Assembly: GCA_002734065.2 (NCBI GenBank)
Contig: NVXU02000039.1
Span: 113,195-177,194, forward strand
Source: Fluviicola sp.
Lineage (GTDB): Bacteria > Bacteroidota > Bacteroidia > Flavobacteriales_D > Crocinitomicaceae
Length of the DNA stretch: 64,000 nt
Direction: 5' to 3'
Within the stretch, counting starts at the first letter, position 1. Every line of letters starts with the position of its first letter. Below the pieces are notes generated by a model. The model saw only the letters and a list, made by a program, of their open reading frames with translations. It was not told the origin of the DNA and made no database searches. Shown piece by piece: positions 51,662 through 60,397 of the stretch. The translations under genes were made by a program, and so were the position numbers.

Positions 51662-52351
51662 ATGGATAATGAAATAAAAAACACCACAATTCTTTTGGTA
51701 GATGATGAGCAAGATATACTTGACTTTTTATCATATAGCTTAAAAAAAGAAGGATACAAAGTACTCACCGCCAACAATGGGGAAGAAGGAATTCGGATAG
51801 CTAAAGAGAAGAATCCTTCATTGATTATTCTGGATGTCATGATGCCCGTAATGGACGGTATTGAAGCTTGTCAAGTTTTGCGCAGAGAATTAAAAACACG
51901 CCCCATTATCGCTTTTTTGACTTCTCGCTCCGAAGATTATTCGCAAATAGCAGGTCTTGAAGCGGGGGCCGATGATTATATTTCTAAACCTATCAGACCG
52001 AGGCTCTTGGTGAGTAAGGTGGCCTCATTATTATCACGACTCGACAAAAAAGAAATAAACGAAGACATAGTGTACTGTTCGTCGATTAAAATTGATAGAG
52101 AAAAATACATTGTAGAATCTAAAGACGGTCCTTTAATTCTTCCAAAAAAAGAATTTGAACTCTTAGAATTACTAGCAACGAAGCCTGGCAAAGTATTTAC
52201 ACGTGACCAAATTCTGTCACTAATTTGGGGAGATGATACTGTGGTAGGTGAACGAACAATTGATGTTCACATTAGAAAATTACGAGAAAAGCTTGGTAAT
52301 GATTATATTCGTACAATTAAAGGCGTTGGATATACATTTAATGAAATTTGA
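51662..52351 (+). CDS. PhoB-like response regulator 2
   Basis: 229 residues: receiver with LLVDDEQDIL, phosphoacceptor in IIILDVMMPVMDG-like (SLIILDVMMPVMDG), Lys in YISKPIRP; winged helix with RTIDVHIRKLREKLGNDYIR. Its TGA overlaps the TTG start of a PhoR-like kinase, a clear two-component operon. It is the paralogue of the regulator at 46239-46907, with an identical coding segment near the 3' end. The divergent beta-helix lipoprotein gene shares its upstream region, where 11-bp-spaced repeats occur. Confidence 0.95.
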   Translation: MDNEIKNTTILLVDDEQDILDFLSYSLKKEGYKVLTANNGEEGIRIAKEKNPSLIILDVMMPVMDGIEACQVLRRELKTRPIIAFLTSRSEDYSQIAGLEAGADDYISKPIRPRLLVSKVASLLSRLDKKEINEDIVYCSSIKIDREKYIVESKDGPLILPKKEFELLELLATKPGKVFTRDQILSLIWGDDTVVGERTIDVHIRKLREKLGNDYIRTIKGVGYTFNEI

Positions 52352-53388
52352 GAAATCTTAAACCCATATATATCGTTCTTGGAGGAAGTGTAATTACTAC
52401 CCTTATCACTTTTCTGGTGCAACTTATTCTGACTGAAACAATAATCACAGGTATCACTGAAGCTATTACTGTGTCTGCCATTGCGGGGTTTGCAAGTTTT
52501 ATTACCTTCTATATTCTTGTTAAATTATTCATCACTGAGAAGTTGAAAATACTGTACCGTTCTATTCGAAAAGGGAAATTTACGAATGATGATAACAAGA
52601 ATTTCAGTCTTCAAGAGGATGTGATTGAAATGGCAGAAATAGAGACCAAAAAATGGTCGGAAGAGCGAACGGAAGAAATTTCCATGCTAAAAGAGCAAGA
52701 GGAGTTCCGAAGAGAGTTCTTAGGAAACCTCGCGCATGAACTAAAAACACCTGTTTTCTCCATTCAAGGTTACATTCTCACGCTACTAGACGGTGGATTA
52801 GAAGACGAATCTGTCAATCGATTGTTTTTGGAAAAAGCGTCGAAAGCAACGGAGAGAATGACGATGATTCTGGATGATTTGGACAAAATCACCAAAATGG
52901 AAGCGGATAGAATCAACCTAGATTTTAAGGTTTTTGATATGAAAGAACTCGTCACAGACGTTTTTGGTTCTTTAGAAATAATGGCAAAAGAAAAGAACAT
53001 TTCGCTAAAATTTGCCAAGGATTTCGATCCTGTTTTTGTTCGAGCTGATAAAAATAAAATTAATCAAGTCATTTTTAACTTACTCAATAATTCTATCAGC
53101 TACGGAAATGAAAATGGCACCACAGAAGTCCGTTTTTACATCATGAACGACATTGTAACCGTCGAAATTTCTGACGACGGAATTGGAATGGATCCTGAAG
53201 AACTGCCCCGTTTATTTGAACGTTTCTACCGTGTTGAAAAAAGTAGAAACAGAACTGACGGCGGATCAGGCCTCGGACTTTCTATCGTGAAACACATTAT
53301 TGAATTGCATAAACAAACTATTAGCGTGAGAAGCACTGTCGGAATTGGCAGTACTTTTACGTTTAGTTTGGATAAAGGGAGGAAGTAA
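52348..53388 (+). CDS. PhoR-like sensor histidine kinase
   Basis: 346 residues beginning with TTG at 52348, which overlaps the regulator stop. Two membrane helices (about 6-28 and 38-62) are separated by only a short loop, so it has almost no periplasmic sensor. Phosphoacceptor His130 lies in GNLAHELKTPVFSIQGY; HATPase_c shows NLLNNSISYG, DDGIGMDPEELPRLFERF and GGSGLGLSIV. As in PhoR, the signal may come through a membrane partner rather than directly. It should phosphorylate regulator 2 and maybe its paralogue. Confidence 0.95.
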   Translation: MRNLKPIYIVLGGSVITTLITFLVQLILTETIITGITEAITVSAIAGFASFITFYILVKLFITEKLKILYRSIRKGKFTNDDNKNFSLQEDVIEMAEIETKKWSEERTEEISMLKEQEEFRREFLGNLAHELKTPVFSIQGYILTLLDGGLEDESVNRLFLEKASKATERMTMILDDLDKITKMEADRINLDFKVFDMKELVTDVFGSLEIMAKEKNISLKFAKDFDPVFVRADKNKINQVIFNLLNNSISYGNENGTTEVRFYIMNDIVTVEISDDGIGMDPEELPRLFERFYRVEKSRNRTDGGSGLGLSIVKHIIELHKQTISVRSTVGIGSTFTFSLDKGRK

Positions 53389-53419
53389 GATTCGGAGATT
53401 GACGTGGTTGCTTGTTATG

Positions 53420-53513
53420 ATTTGGAGATTGAGAAATTTGGAGATTCGGAGATTAAAATAACACCTACTATGGGCATCAATCTCCGAATCTCCGAATTTC
53501 TCAATCTCCAAAT
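53420..53513. repeat. Long hairpin, GGAGATTG family
   Basis: Arms 53420-53454 and 53479-53513 (35 bp each) pair with one mismatch around a 24-nt loop. It lies between the convergent kinase and T9SS genes and could end both transcripts. The word is shared with the hairpin at 31535-31583. Confidence 0.88.
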
Positions 53514-53523
53514 ATTTATCCCC

Positions 53524-54567
53524 CTACTGGACGATAAATTGTTTGTTCACAACAACTTCGTTCTGATTGTCTAGCAGCTTATAGAAATAAACTCCTTTTT
53601 CTAATTTAGACACATCAATCGTTGTTTTTGTTGCTGTTAATTGTTCTGATTGAACCAAAACTCCACTTATAGAATACAATTCAACTTTCGTGATTGCATT
53701 GTTATTCAATTCGATGGTTAAATCACCGTCTGTTGGATTTGGATAGACTTTTGCATCATCAACATCATTCTCAGAAAGCAATAAAGTAGGTTCAGCTGTC
53801 AACCAAGTTACGCCAAAAACAGTTCCGGCATTATCGTGCTCGAATTCTGCAACAGGAAACCCTGTAGTCGGATCATCTGACCAAAATACATAGTTATAAG
53901 TAGTTGTGTCTCCGTTATCAAATAAAGATTCTATTCCAAAAAAGTAGGTCCATGTAGAATCAATGGCATTCACTGTTTCGTTCACTCTTAGAACGTCAAA
54001 ACTACCATAAGGTGTTGTCATATTTCCCCAGGCGTCGATAGATACAATTTTTGTTGTGTACGTTTTGTTGATGATTGAATCAACAGGTGCACCAACATCC
54101 GAACCCAAAATAGTTACCGATTGAATTGAAGTTGTCGTATAAGAATCATTCATATTTGCTGGGAATCTTAAAATTTCATCCGCTGGGTTCATATAAATTT
54201 GTTTTTGTCCTGTACCAAAAATATCGCCGGCAACTCCAATGAATCTTATGCTTGCGGCATCGATGATGGAGTAAACCTCAAAGCCAGCCTGATCTGTTGC
54301 AGCAATGTTAGCTGTTGGAAAAAAACTTGCATTTATTAACCAGTCAGGGTTGGCAAATGACAAAGTATTGACTGTATGTTCCACAAGACCTGTAGAATAG
54401 TCCCACGTCTGGTTGGTTCCTCCTGTTGGCGAGGCAACTGATGGCAAGGTGTCATTGCTTTGAACAACAATGTCTGAAGCCGAAACCATATTTGCTTGTG
54501 TGATGGTTACTTGCGAAAAAGCAATTGTGCTTAAAAAAGAGACGGAAAATAGTAGTAATTTTTTCAT
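53524..54567 (-). CDS. T9SS-secreted protein of unknown fold
   Basis: 347 residues: signal peptide (MKKLLLFSVSFLSTIAFSQ), a central domain with repeated Thr/Asp turns (IDAWGNMTTPYGSFDVLRV, SIINKTYTTKIV) and a type A sorting domain (KVYPNPTDGDLTIELNNNA ... GVYFYKLLDNQNEVVVNKQFIV). The YGSFDVLR element recurs in uncharacterised Bacteroidetes surface proteins. It has a well-formed promoter at 54585-54614. Function unknown; surface location rests on the sorting domain. Confidence 0.85.
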   Translation of the reverse strand: MKKLLLFSVSFLSTIAFSQVTITQANMVSASDIVVQSNDTLPSVASPTGGTNQTWDYSTGLVEHTVNTLSFANPDWLINASFFPTANIAATDQAGFEVYSIIDAASIRFIGVAGDIFGTGQKQIYMNPADEILRFPANMNDSYTTTSIQSVTILGSDVGAPVDSIINKTYTTKIVSIDAWGNMTTPYGSFDVLRVNETVNAIDSTWTYFFGIESLFDNGDTTTYNYVFWSDDPTTGFPVAEFEHDNAGTVFGVTWLTAEPTLLLSENDVDDAKVYPNPTDGDLTIELNNNAITKVELYSISGVLVQSEQLTATKTTIDVSKLEKGVYFYKLLDNQNEVVVNKQFIVQ

Positions 54568-54584
54568 AGTATTTTAGTTTTATC

Positions 54585-54614
54585 CAAATTTAAGAATAAA
54601 TCCCTCATTGGCAA
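54585..54614 (-). promoter_or_regulatory. Bacteroidetes-type promoter
   Basis: On the minus strand -33 TTG (54612-54614), 19-bp spacer and -7 TAAATTTG (54585-54592), 18 bp before the T9SS gene start. Confidence 0.75.
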
Positions 54615-54740
54615 AAAATAGTTTTGGGGGGTGGTCACTTTTCAGTAAAAAAAGAATGTCCCTAAGGTTATGAGTTTTTTTGTATATTTGATGAAATCTA
54701 GTATATACTTTATGTGAAGTATTACTATTAATACTACTCA

Positions 54741-56438
54741 ATGAAACTATTTTTATCAATTTTATTTTTAGTGTCTTTTTCTACAGTTAAAGCTCAACAA
54801 TTTATTGATGTTGCCAGCACAAATGGTATTCAAAAATTTTATGGTTCACCCAGCTTGTTCGGAGGAGGAGTAAGTTTTTGTGATTTTAACGGTGATGGAT
54901 TGGATGACCTTTCGTTTGCTTCTGCAGCTGGAGATTCATTAAGTTTTTATCAAAACAATGGTAACGGATTCACGAAAATGGACTTTGGAATTTCCGATAC
55001 CAACGAAGTAAAACAAATTAATTGGGTAGATGTGGACAATGATTGAGATAAAGATCTTTTTATAACGAGATTCAACCTAACTCCGAAAATCTATGAAAAT
55101 ATTGGGAATATGTCTTTCACTGATGCGTCTTTTGCAGCGGGCTTTACAACTGCAATAAAAGCATTTGGTTCTTCTTGGGGCGATATTAATAATGACGGAC
55201 TACTAGACTTATTTATATGTGCTCGCGATACTGATACAAACAATTTAACTGGTAACAAATTATACCTAAACAATGGAAACTTTAGCTTCAGTGATATCTC
55301 TGTAAGTTCTAATATTGAAGATTTGAACGACATGTCTTTTTGTGCAGCATTTATAGATTTTAACCTTGATGGATTGCTTGATATTTACATTGCCAATGAT
55401 CGATTAGTTCCCAATGAATTATTTAAAAATAATGGAGATTTAACTTTCTCGAGCATTGGTTTATCTTCAAACACGGATATCATTATGGATGCAATGAGCA
55501 CCACTATTGGAGATTACAATTATGATGGATTTCCCGATTTCTATACCACAAATACGCATGCTGGAAATGCAATGCTCCGAAACAATGGCGATGAAACTTT
55601 TTTAGAATTAGCCGATTCACTAGGTGTTGCTTTTAACAGTGTCGCATGGGGCGCGGTCTTTCTTGACGGAGACAACGACATGGACTTAGATTTATATGTC
55701 AGTGGAATGCTAGGCCCTTCTAGCGGCGATTTGCCTTCTGCCTATTTCGAAAGAACTTTGACGGACACGTTTGTATTAGAAACCCTCGGTTTTGAATTGG
55801 ATACCGCTGCTAGTTTTTCAAACGCAATTGGCGACTTGAACAATGATGGGTTTCCTGACATTGCCGTGTCGAATAAAGAGCCTATTAATCATTTTGTTTA
55901 CCAGAATGTACCTAATTCTAATCATTGGATAAAAATAAATTTAGAAGGAACCATTAGTAATCGAGATGCCATAGGAGCAAGAATTGAACTTTCTTCTGGC
56001 GGTCAATTGCAATACAATTTCACTTTATTAGGCGAAGGCTTTTTGGGTCAAAACAGTATGACTGAATTTTTCGGAATCGGACTAAACACAACAATAGATA
56101 GTATTACAGTATATTGGCCAAGTGGACTAATCGATAAAGTATATAGTCCATCTATTGATCAAACTTTAGATTTAATAGAAGGCTTCTCTCTTGGTTTGAG
56201 CGAGTTGAATAATCAATTCATTTTCTATCCAAATCCTTCTTCAGATGGTATCTTTTTTATAGAGAACAACTCCAACGAAGCTATCAGCGAAGTCTCAATT
56301 ATTAATTCAATTGGTCAAAAAATTTCAACAGAACTTCTTTTGAATAATTCCCTAAATATAAAGGCGTTTGGACGTGGAATCTACTACATCTCCATTTTGA
56401 ACAGTTCAAGCAACTCCATCATTAAGGTAGTGTATTAA
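54741..56438 (+). pseudogene. CRTAC1/FG-GAP (ASPIC-UnbV) T9SS protein with premature TGA
   Basis: One reading frame of 565 sense codons is split by TGA at 55044-55046. It encodes a signal peptide, FG-GAP/VCBS calcium-binding repeats (DFNGDGLDDL, DINNDGLLDL, DFNLDGLLDI, DYNYDGFPDF, DLNNDGFPDI), an ASPIC/UnbV-like segment (IGARIELSSGGQLQYNF) and a type A T9SS tail. The stop falls in a DVDND*DKDLF repeat where Gly (GGA) is expected, so a single G-to-T change explains it. The rest of the frame is intact, arguing for a very recent mutation, a sequence error, or recoding. A TATATTTG box lies at 54683-54690. Confidence 0.88.
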
Positions 56439-57048
56439 ACAATTGCAACCTTCTTTACAGAATGTTTTCACAGAATACGGTAAGTTTCAGCATGCATGAA
56501 AATACCACACAAAACATCTTTGAGAGTTAAATATGGAGATACAACCAATTTCCTATCGTTTCTGAAATTAATCGTAAATTATTGAATTTTTCAGCTTGCG
56601 TTTTTCATCCAATTGAGCGATTTTTTCTTGATTTTTCGCAAAATTCAATTGAATTTTGCGAAAAATGGACAGTTTTAGCCAAAAAATGTTAAAATTGGAG
56701 ATAGGAGTTTTTGTCGGAGGTTAAGGTCAAATCACACGAAAGATTCGTGCGATAGCCTGGGAATATTCTATAGTGAAGTGATGCGTTTGGTTAATGGATA
56801 ATGTATAGCGGATAGTTGAATTGGATAATTGTTAGGTTATGAGTTAAAATACGTATTTGACGAAGAATATTTTGAAGAAATTCGCAAAAAAAATAAGCAA
56901 AATAATCTAGCAAGCCAATATCCAAAAAACGATCAAAAATCTCAAAATATTCTTGATTTCTAAAATGCAAAATTTATGATTTGTTGAAAAAGCACTATAT
57001 TTACCAATGTTCCCTATAAGGAACGCTTTTGAAAAGGATTAATTAAGC
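56439..57048. other. Gene-free spacer with 36-bp palindrome
   Basis: No gene supported. A perfect 36-bp palindrome with no loop lies at 56631-56666 (centre CAATTG). A CACACGAAAG...TGCGATAGCCTGGG word at about 56735-56763 has a relative at 18957-18990. The last part (56870-57048) is AT-rich. Confidence 0.6.
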
Positions 57049-57114
57049 GGATGTGGTAGTGAATATGGTAGATTCAAGAAATATAGAGATAGGTTCAAGT
57101 CCCGCCTCGAGTAC
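57049..57114 (+). other. Degenerate tRNA-Leu-like sequence with attL
   Basis: The segment begins GCGGATGTGGTAGTGAATAT and ends with a T-arm-like GGTTCAAGTCC plus CGCCTCGAGTAC, like the 3' end of a tRNA-Leu. The anticodon arm cannot be drawn and the acceptor strands do not pair, so it is a remnant, not a working tRNA. Bases 57092-57114 recur at the right end of the element. Confidence 0.5.
57092..57114 (+). repeat. attL candidate
   Basis: The last 15 bases, TCCCGCCTCGAGTAC, are identical in the right copy (62553-62567); the preceding eight differ at two positions. Similarity ends sharply after GAGTAC on both sides. Confidence 0.75.
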
Positions 57115-57148
57115 TACTTCGTCTAACAATGGCGAACGATGTCATAAG

Positions 57149-57176
57149 AACCCTAGCAAACGCTAGGGTTTTTTTG
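57149..57176 (+). terminator. Terminator near left end
   Basis: AACCCTAGC pairs with GCTAGGGTT around AAAC, followed by seven T residues. It probably served the original tRNA transcript and protects the element from outside transcription. Confidence 0.88.
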
Positions 57177-57215
57177 TTTCTAATGAGACATGGTTAGACA
57201 TATATCGACAAAACT

Positions 57216-57236
57216 TCCGCCCCTATTTCCGCCCCT
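57216..57236 (+). repeat. Left subterminal repeat of element
   Basis: A 21-bp sequence (TCCGCCCCTATTTCCGCCCCT with the last half repeated) matches 62473-62493 with one mismatch. Directly repeated subterminal sites are where integrase arm domains bind. Confidence 0.75.
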
Positions 57237-57428
57237 TTGTAAATTATGCTTCTTTTTTGTTGAATATCTTGGTTTGTTTGGAAGCGAAAGAAATCTCTTC
57301 GAAAGAATATTTTTTTACTTCCTGAAAGCCTTATGGATAAAGGGATTAATGCTTTGAATAGAATGTAATGCCAACTATATTTCTAACAGTTAATGGTGCT
57401 AACTGTTATTAGTATAGAAATAAACGAC

Positions 57429-58583
57429 ATGAAAAACTATTTTAAAGTAAGGCTTGTTTTAAGAAAAGATAAGCGACGAAACGATGGGAAATGTGCAATT
57501 TACTTCTACCCGAATTTGAATGGTCGAGAATTTAAACTCTCTACTGGTAAATGGCTGGAAATTTCTAATTGGGATTTTAAACAGCGGAAACCTAAATCTA
57601 ATTGTGCAAATCTGAGAAGAACTTTAAACCGTGAGTTAATGGATATTGAAGATTTCTATTCAGATAGAATTGCAAGGAATAAAACCGTAACAATCGAAAT
57701 GGTTAAGTCTTTTTATCGAGGTGTTGATGAACAAGATTTTTACCCTTATTATGATAAATTTTTAACTCTGAAAAAACGTACTGAAAAAGAGAGTACTGTT
57801 AAAAGTTATATTGGAACATTGAACCATCTAAAAAAATTCCGTAGGCGAATTCTAATAAATGAAATTGACGTAAATTTTATTGAAGCTTTCGACTACTATT
57901 TAAGAGTGAAGGTGAATATGGGTAATGGCGGAGCATGGGCAAGACATAAAAATTTAAAAACCGTAATTAATAAATTGGTAAAAGAAAAATTACTGGAAAG
58001 TAATCCTTACAGTAAGGATGAATTCTATGTGCCTAGACCAAAGTCTGAACCTACTTTTTTAGACGAATATGAAATTGAAAAAATTGCATATCTAAGAGAC
58101 CGACTTTCTCCTAAAATGGGTGTTAATATTGACCGATTTTTGTTTGCCTGTTTTACTGGCTTTCGTTATAGCGATATGGTTACCTTAAAGTGGAGCGATG
58201 TAAAAAAGAATGGAACGATAAGAAAGCGAATGATAAAAACTCGAAACGAAGTTGTTGTGCCAATTTCGGAAGGGGTGCAAGAAATCTTGAATCGCTATGA
58301 AGGAAAGAGTAATGAACTTGTTTTCCCGAAGATATCTAATGATAAAGTGAATAAAGCACTTAGGATTATCTGTAAACTCGCTAAGCTAAATAAGCACGTA
58401 ACTTACCATGTAGGAAGACATTCCTTTGGTTATCTTCTTGGTAAGAATAGTATAAATGCTTTTAAGATAATGGAGCTGATGGGACATACGAATGTGAAAC
58501 AAACTATGGTGTATGTACAAGCCGATGTGAAAGATTTATCCTCAGCGATTATGAGTATCGAACTATTTAAGAAAGCGAGTTAA
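57429..58583 (+). CDS. Tyrosine recombinase / integrase
   Basis: About 384 residues from ATG 57429 (an in-frame ATG at 57393 would add 12). N-terminal arm-binding domain (about 1-95, KVRLVLRKDKRRNDGKC), SAM-like core binding (about 95-195, YDKFLTLKKRTEKES), catalytic domain with Arg in FTGFRYSDMVTLKW, HxxR in YHVGRHSFGYLLG, His/Lys in LMGHTNVKQ and nucleophile Tyr in TMVYVQ. This is the Bacteroidetes conjugative-transposon/phage type. It should catalyse integration at the tRNA-like site. The minus-strand Xre gene overlaps its 3' end by 17 bp. Confidence 0.95.
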   Translation: MKNYFKVRLVLRKDKRRNDGKCAIYFYPNLNGREFKLSTGKWLEISNWDFKQRKPKSNCANLRRTLNRELMDIEDFYSDRIARNKTVTIEMVKSFYRGVDEQDFYPYYDKFLTLKKRTEKESTVKSYIGTLNHLKKFRRRILINEIDVNFIEAFDYYLRVKVNMGNGGAWARHKNLKTVINKLVKEKLLESNPYSKDEFYVPRPKSEPTFLDEYEIEKIAYLRDRLSPKMGVNIDRFLFACFTGFRYSDMVTLKWSDVKKNGTIRKRMIKTRNEVVVPISEGVQEILNRYEGKSNELVFPKISNDKVNKALRIICKLAKLNKHVTYHVGRHSFGYLLGKNSINAFKIMELMGHTNVKQTMVYVQADVKDLSSAIMSIELFKKAS

Positions 58584-58803
58584 AGAAATCTTGTAAACTA
58601 ATCTTATGAATGTCTAGTATTTTGAGGAGGGTTTTAATCGTGACGTTTGCTCCGCTTTCTACTCTCCAATATTGGACTCTGTTAATTTCGTTATCGAATG
58701 CAAAATTTTCGGCACTAGAGTAGTTAGCATCTATTCTAAGTTGTTTAATACGTCCTGCTATTAGTAGTATCCTTTTGTCCGTATTTTCTTTCTCTTTTGC
58801 CAT
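58567..58803 (-). CDS. Xre-family HTH regulator
   Basis: 78 residues: a helix-turn-helix of the Xre type occupies nearly the whole protein (IKQLRIDANYSSAENFAFD, then INRVQYWRVESG and TIKTLLKILDIHKISLQDFF). It likely represses the element's forward genes and its own promoter in the 58804-58892 gap, as in prophages with divergent regulators. The recognition helix is unusual (EINRVQYWRVE). It faces the integrase gene convergently. Confidence 0.88.
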   Translation of the reverse strand: MAKEKENTDKRILLIAGRIKQLRIDANYSSAENFAFDNEINRVQYWRVESGANVTIKTLLKILDIHKISLQDFFNSLS

Positions 58804-58892
58804 TTCTCTGATGCAAAATTGAGAACTAATCCTATTTTATGTAACTGCATATATGCGGATTAACTACTTTTGTACTGACTAATTGTTAAAAG

Positions 58893-59990
58893 ATGAACAT
58901 AGAATTTGTACGGTCTTTCTTGTTGACAAACGGAAAGTATTTCCCAGAGAGTAAGTTAAACGAGATAAGTTCTGATATGGAACTGTCTAGTGAAAAGGAA
59001 TTTGTAGTAAATCTTAGTTACCGAAATCCTTTGCTGATTACCGTTTTATACTGGTTCTTACCAATATTCTGGGCTTTCGATAGGTTTTTCGTGCGAGATT
59101 ACTTCGGTGGACTAGTGAAAGCTCTATACCCCTCCCTTTTGATTTTATCTGGAGTTATAGTAGTAAAAGCACCGAAGGAAATTGAAGAATGGGGATTACC
59201 AATAATATTTGTAATGGCTGGGGTCTATTTTCTTTGGGTATTAGTAGATGGTATAACGATTTATGGTCGAGTGAAAATGTCGAATTATAGAAAAGTAAAG
59301 AATTCGATTGGATGTGGAAATTTTAAAAGACGACTTCGATTAATCCCTGTTGTGCTTCTTGTGATTTTAATAGCTACAGTCTCTGCGGTTATTTATGAAT
59401 CTAAGTTTGATAGTAGCTATAAGTCCGACGTTGAAAATATGGTAAATGACACTAATGAATCGAGCGATAAGAATGAAGGAGGGGAATTTGTTGAGGAAGA
59501 ATTTGATTATTCTGAATACTGTGGCACTCCCGATTTTGAGAATAATGCTGACCTCGAATTAACGGACTATGAAATGCCATCGGATGTTTTTAATAATCCT
59601 AATGTTGAACCCACTGATAATGAATTGAACGAATCGAGTGTTTTTGATAATAATAGAGATGGTGGAACGGGAATAAATGCTACTCCGATAATAATAAAAA
59701 GAGAGATTTTTGCTAAACCAATATTCAGTGATTTAAACGTTATAGAAAAATGTAAAGTAGAGTATAAACTACTCGTTGACCCCGAAGGAAATGTAAGAAA
59801 TGTAGTCTTTATGGGCTATCGTACTTTCTCTAGTAAAGACTCTTTAAGTAAAAAGGAAAAACGAAAGCGAAAAAGTGCAAAAAACATATTACTAAACGAC
59901 TTGAAGAATAAGATTCTTATAGGGTTAAAATATGAAATAGGAAGCCGAACATACGAGCGTTATTCGGTTGCTCTAGAAAAAACTTATTAA
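58893..59990 (+). CDS. TM2-domain membrane protein with TonB-C-like end
   Basis: 365 residues. N-terminal soluble part (MNIEFVRSFLLTNGKYFPES), then a TM2-like region (about 47-125, ITVLYWFLPIFWAFDRFFVR with DRF turn, GGLVKALYPSLL), a further membrane helix (about 150-170), a long acidic linker (about 175-255, NDTNESSDKNEGGEFVEEE) and a C-terminal domain with VEYKLLVDPEGNVRNVVFMG that resembles the TonB C-terminal fold (Val-Asp-xx-Gly-x-Val). The topology puts the C-terminal domain in the periplasm. On a small mobile element this could manipulate envelope proteins or an entry receptor. The domain assignments are from motif reading only. Confidence 0.6.
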   Translation: MNIEFVRSFLLTNGKYFPESKLNEISSDMELSSEKEFVVNLSYRNPLLITVLYWFLPIFWAFDRFFVRDYFGGLVKALYPSLLILSGVIVVKAPKEIEEWGLPIIFVMAGVYFLWVLVDGITIYGRVKMSNYRKVKNSIGCGNFKRRLRLIPVVLLVILIATVSAVIYESKFDSSYKSDVENMVNDTNESSDKNEGGEFVEEEFDYSEYCGTPDFENNADLELTDYEMPSDVFNNPNVEPTDNELNESSVFDNNRDGGTGINATPIIIKREIFAKPIFSDLNVIEKCKVEYKLLVDPEGNVRNVVFMGYRTFSSKDSLSKKEKRKRKSAKNILLNDLKNKILIGLKYEIGSRTYERYSVALEKTY

Positions 59991-60133
59991 CACTACGAAA
60001 CCCTTTATTGAAAAGAGTTGTAGCCATTTTAAGGTCTAAATATGCTATGTAAAATGGCAGTTATTAACAATTTCGTTTTCCGAAAAATGCTTTACCAAGT
60101 TATTAAACCTAGAAACAAATAAATTTTTAGGTT

Positions 60134-60397
60134 ATGAATGGGAAAAATATCGGAAAATTAATCCGTAGTTATGTAAAGAATGAAGTGTTTGTCGTTACGG
60201 CAGAAATGTACGAACTGAATAAAAAAGAAATGTTCTCGAAAAAGGATGTTGCTGAATTATTCTCGGTTAGTGAAAGGACGTTGGATAGGTGGCGACATGA
60301 AAATAAAATCGTTGCTTTTGAAAATGGAGAGAAAGGGAAGGTTCTTTTTCCTAAAAGTGAAATACTGAGACTTCTAAAGGAAATGAGAAATGTTTGA
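60134..60397 (+). CDS. Excisionase-like HTH (MerR-type winged helix)
   Basis: 87 residues. A DNA-binding HTH_17 domain fills the C-terminal half: MFSKKDVAELFSVSERTLDR, then WRHENKIVAFENG and VLFPKSEILRLL. Such proteins act as recombination directionality factors in Bacteroidetes mobile elements. A small inverted repeat (AACCTA..TAGGTT) runs up to the ATG and could hide the start in RNA. The last codons overlap the initiator gene by 8 bp, so the two are coupled. Confidence 0.88.
   Translation: MNGKNIGKLIRSYVKNEVFVVTAEMYELNKKEMFSKKDVAELFSVSERTLDRWRHENKIVAFENGEKGKVLFPKSEILRLLKEMRNV

Noticed and set aside
57049..57114. Functional tRNA-Leu
   Set aside because: The T-arm-like part is good, but acceptor strands do not pair and no anticodon arm can be drawn; it is called a remnant.
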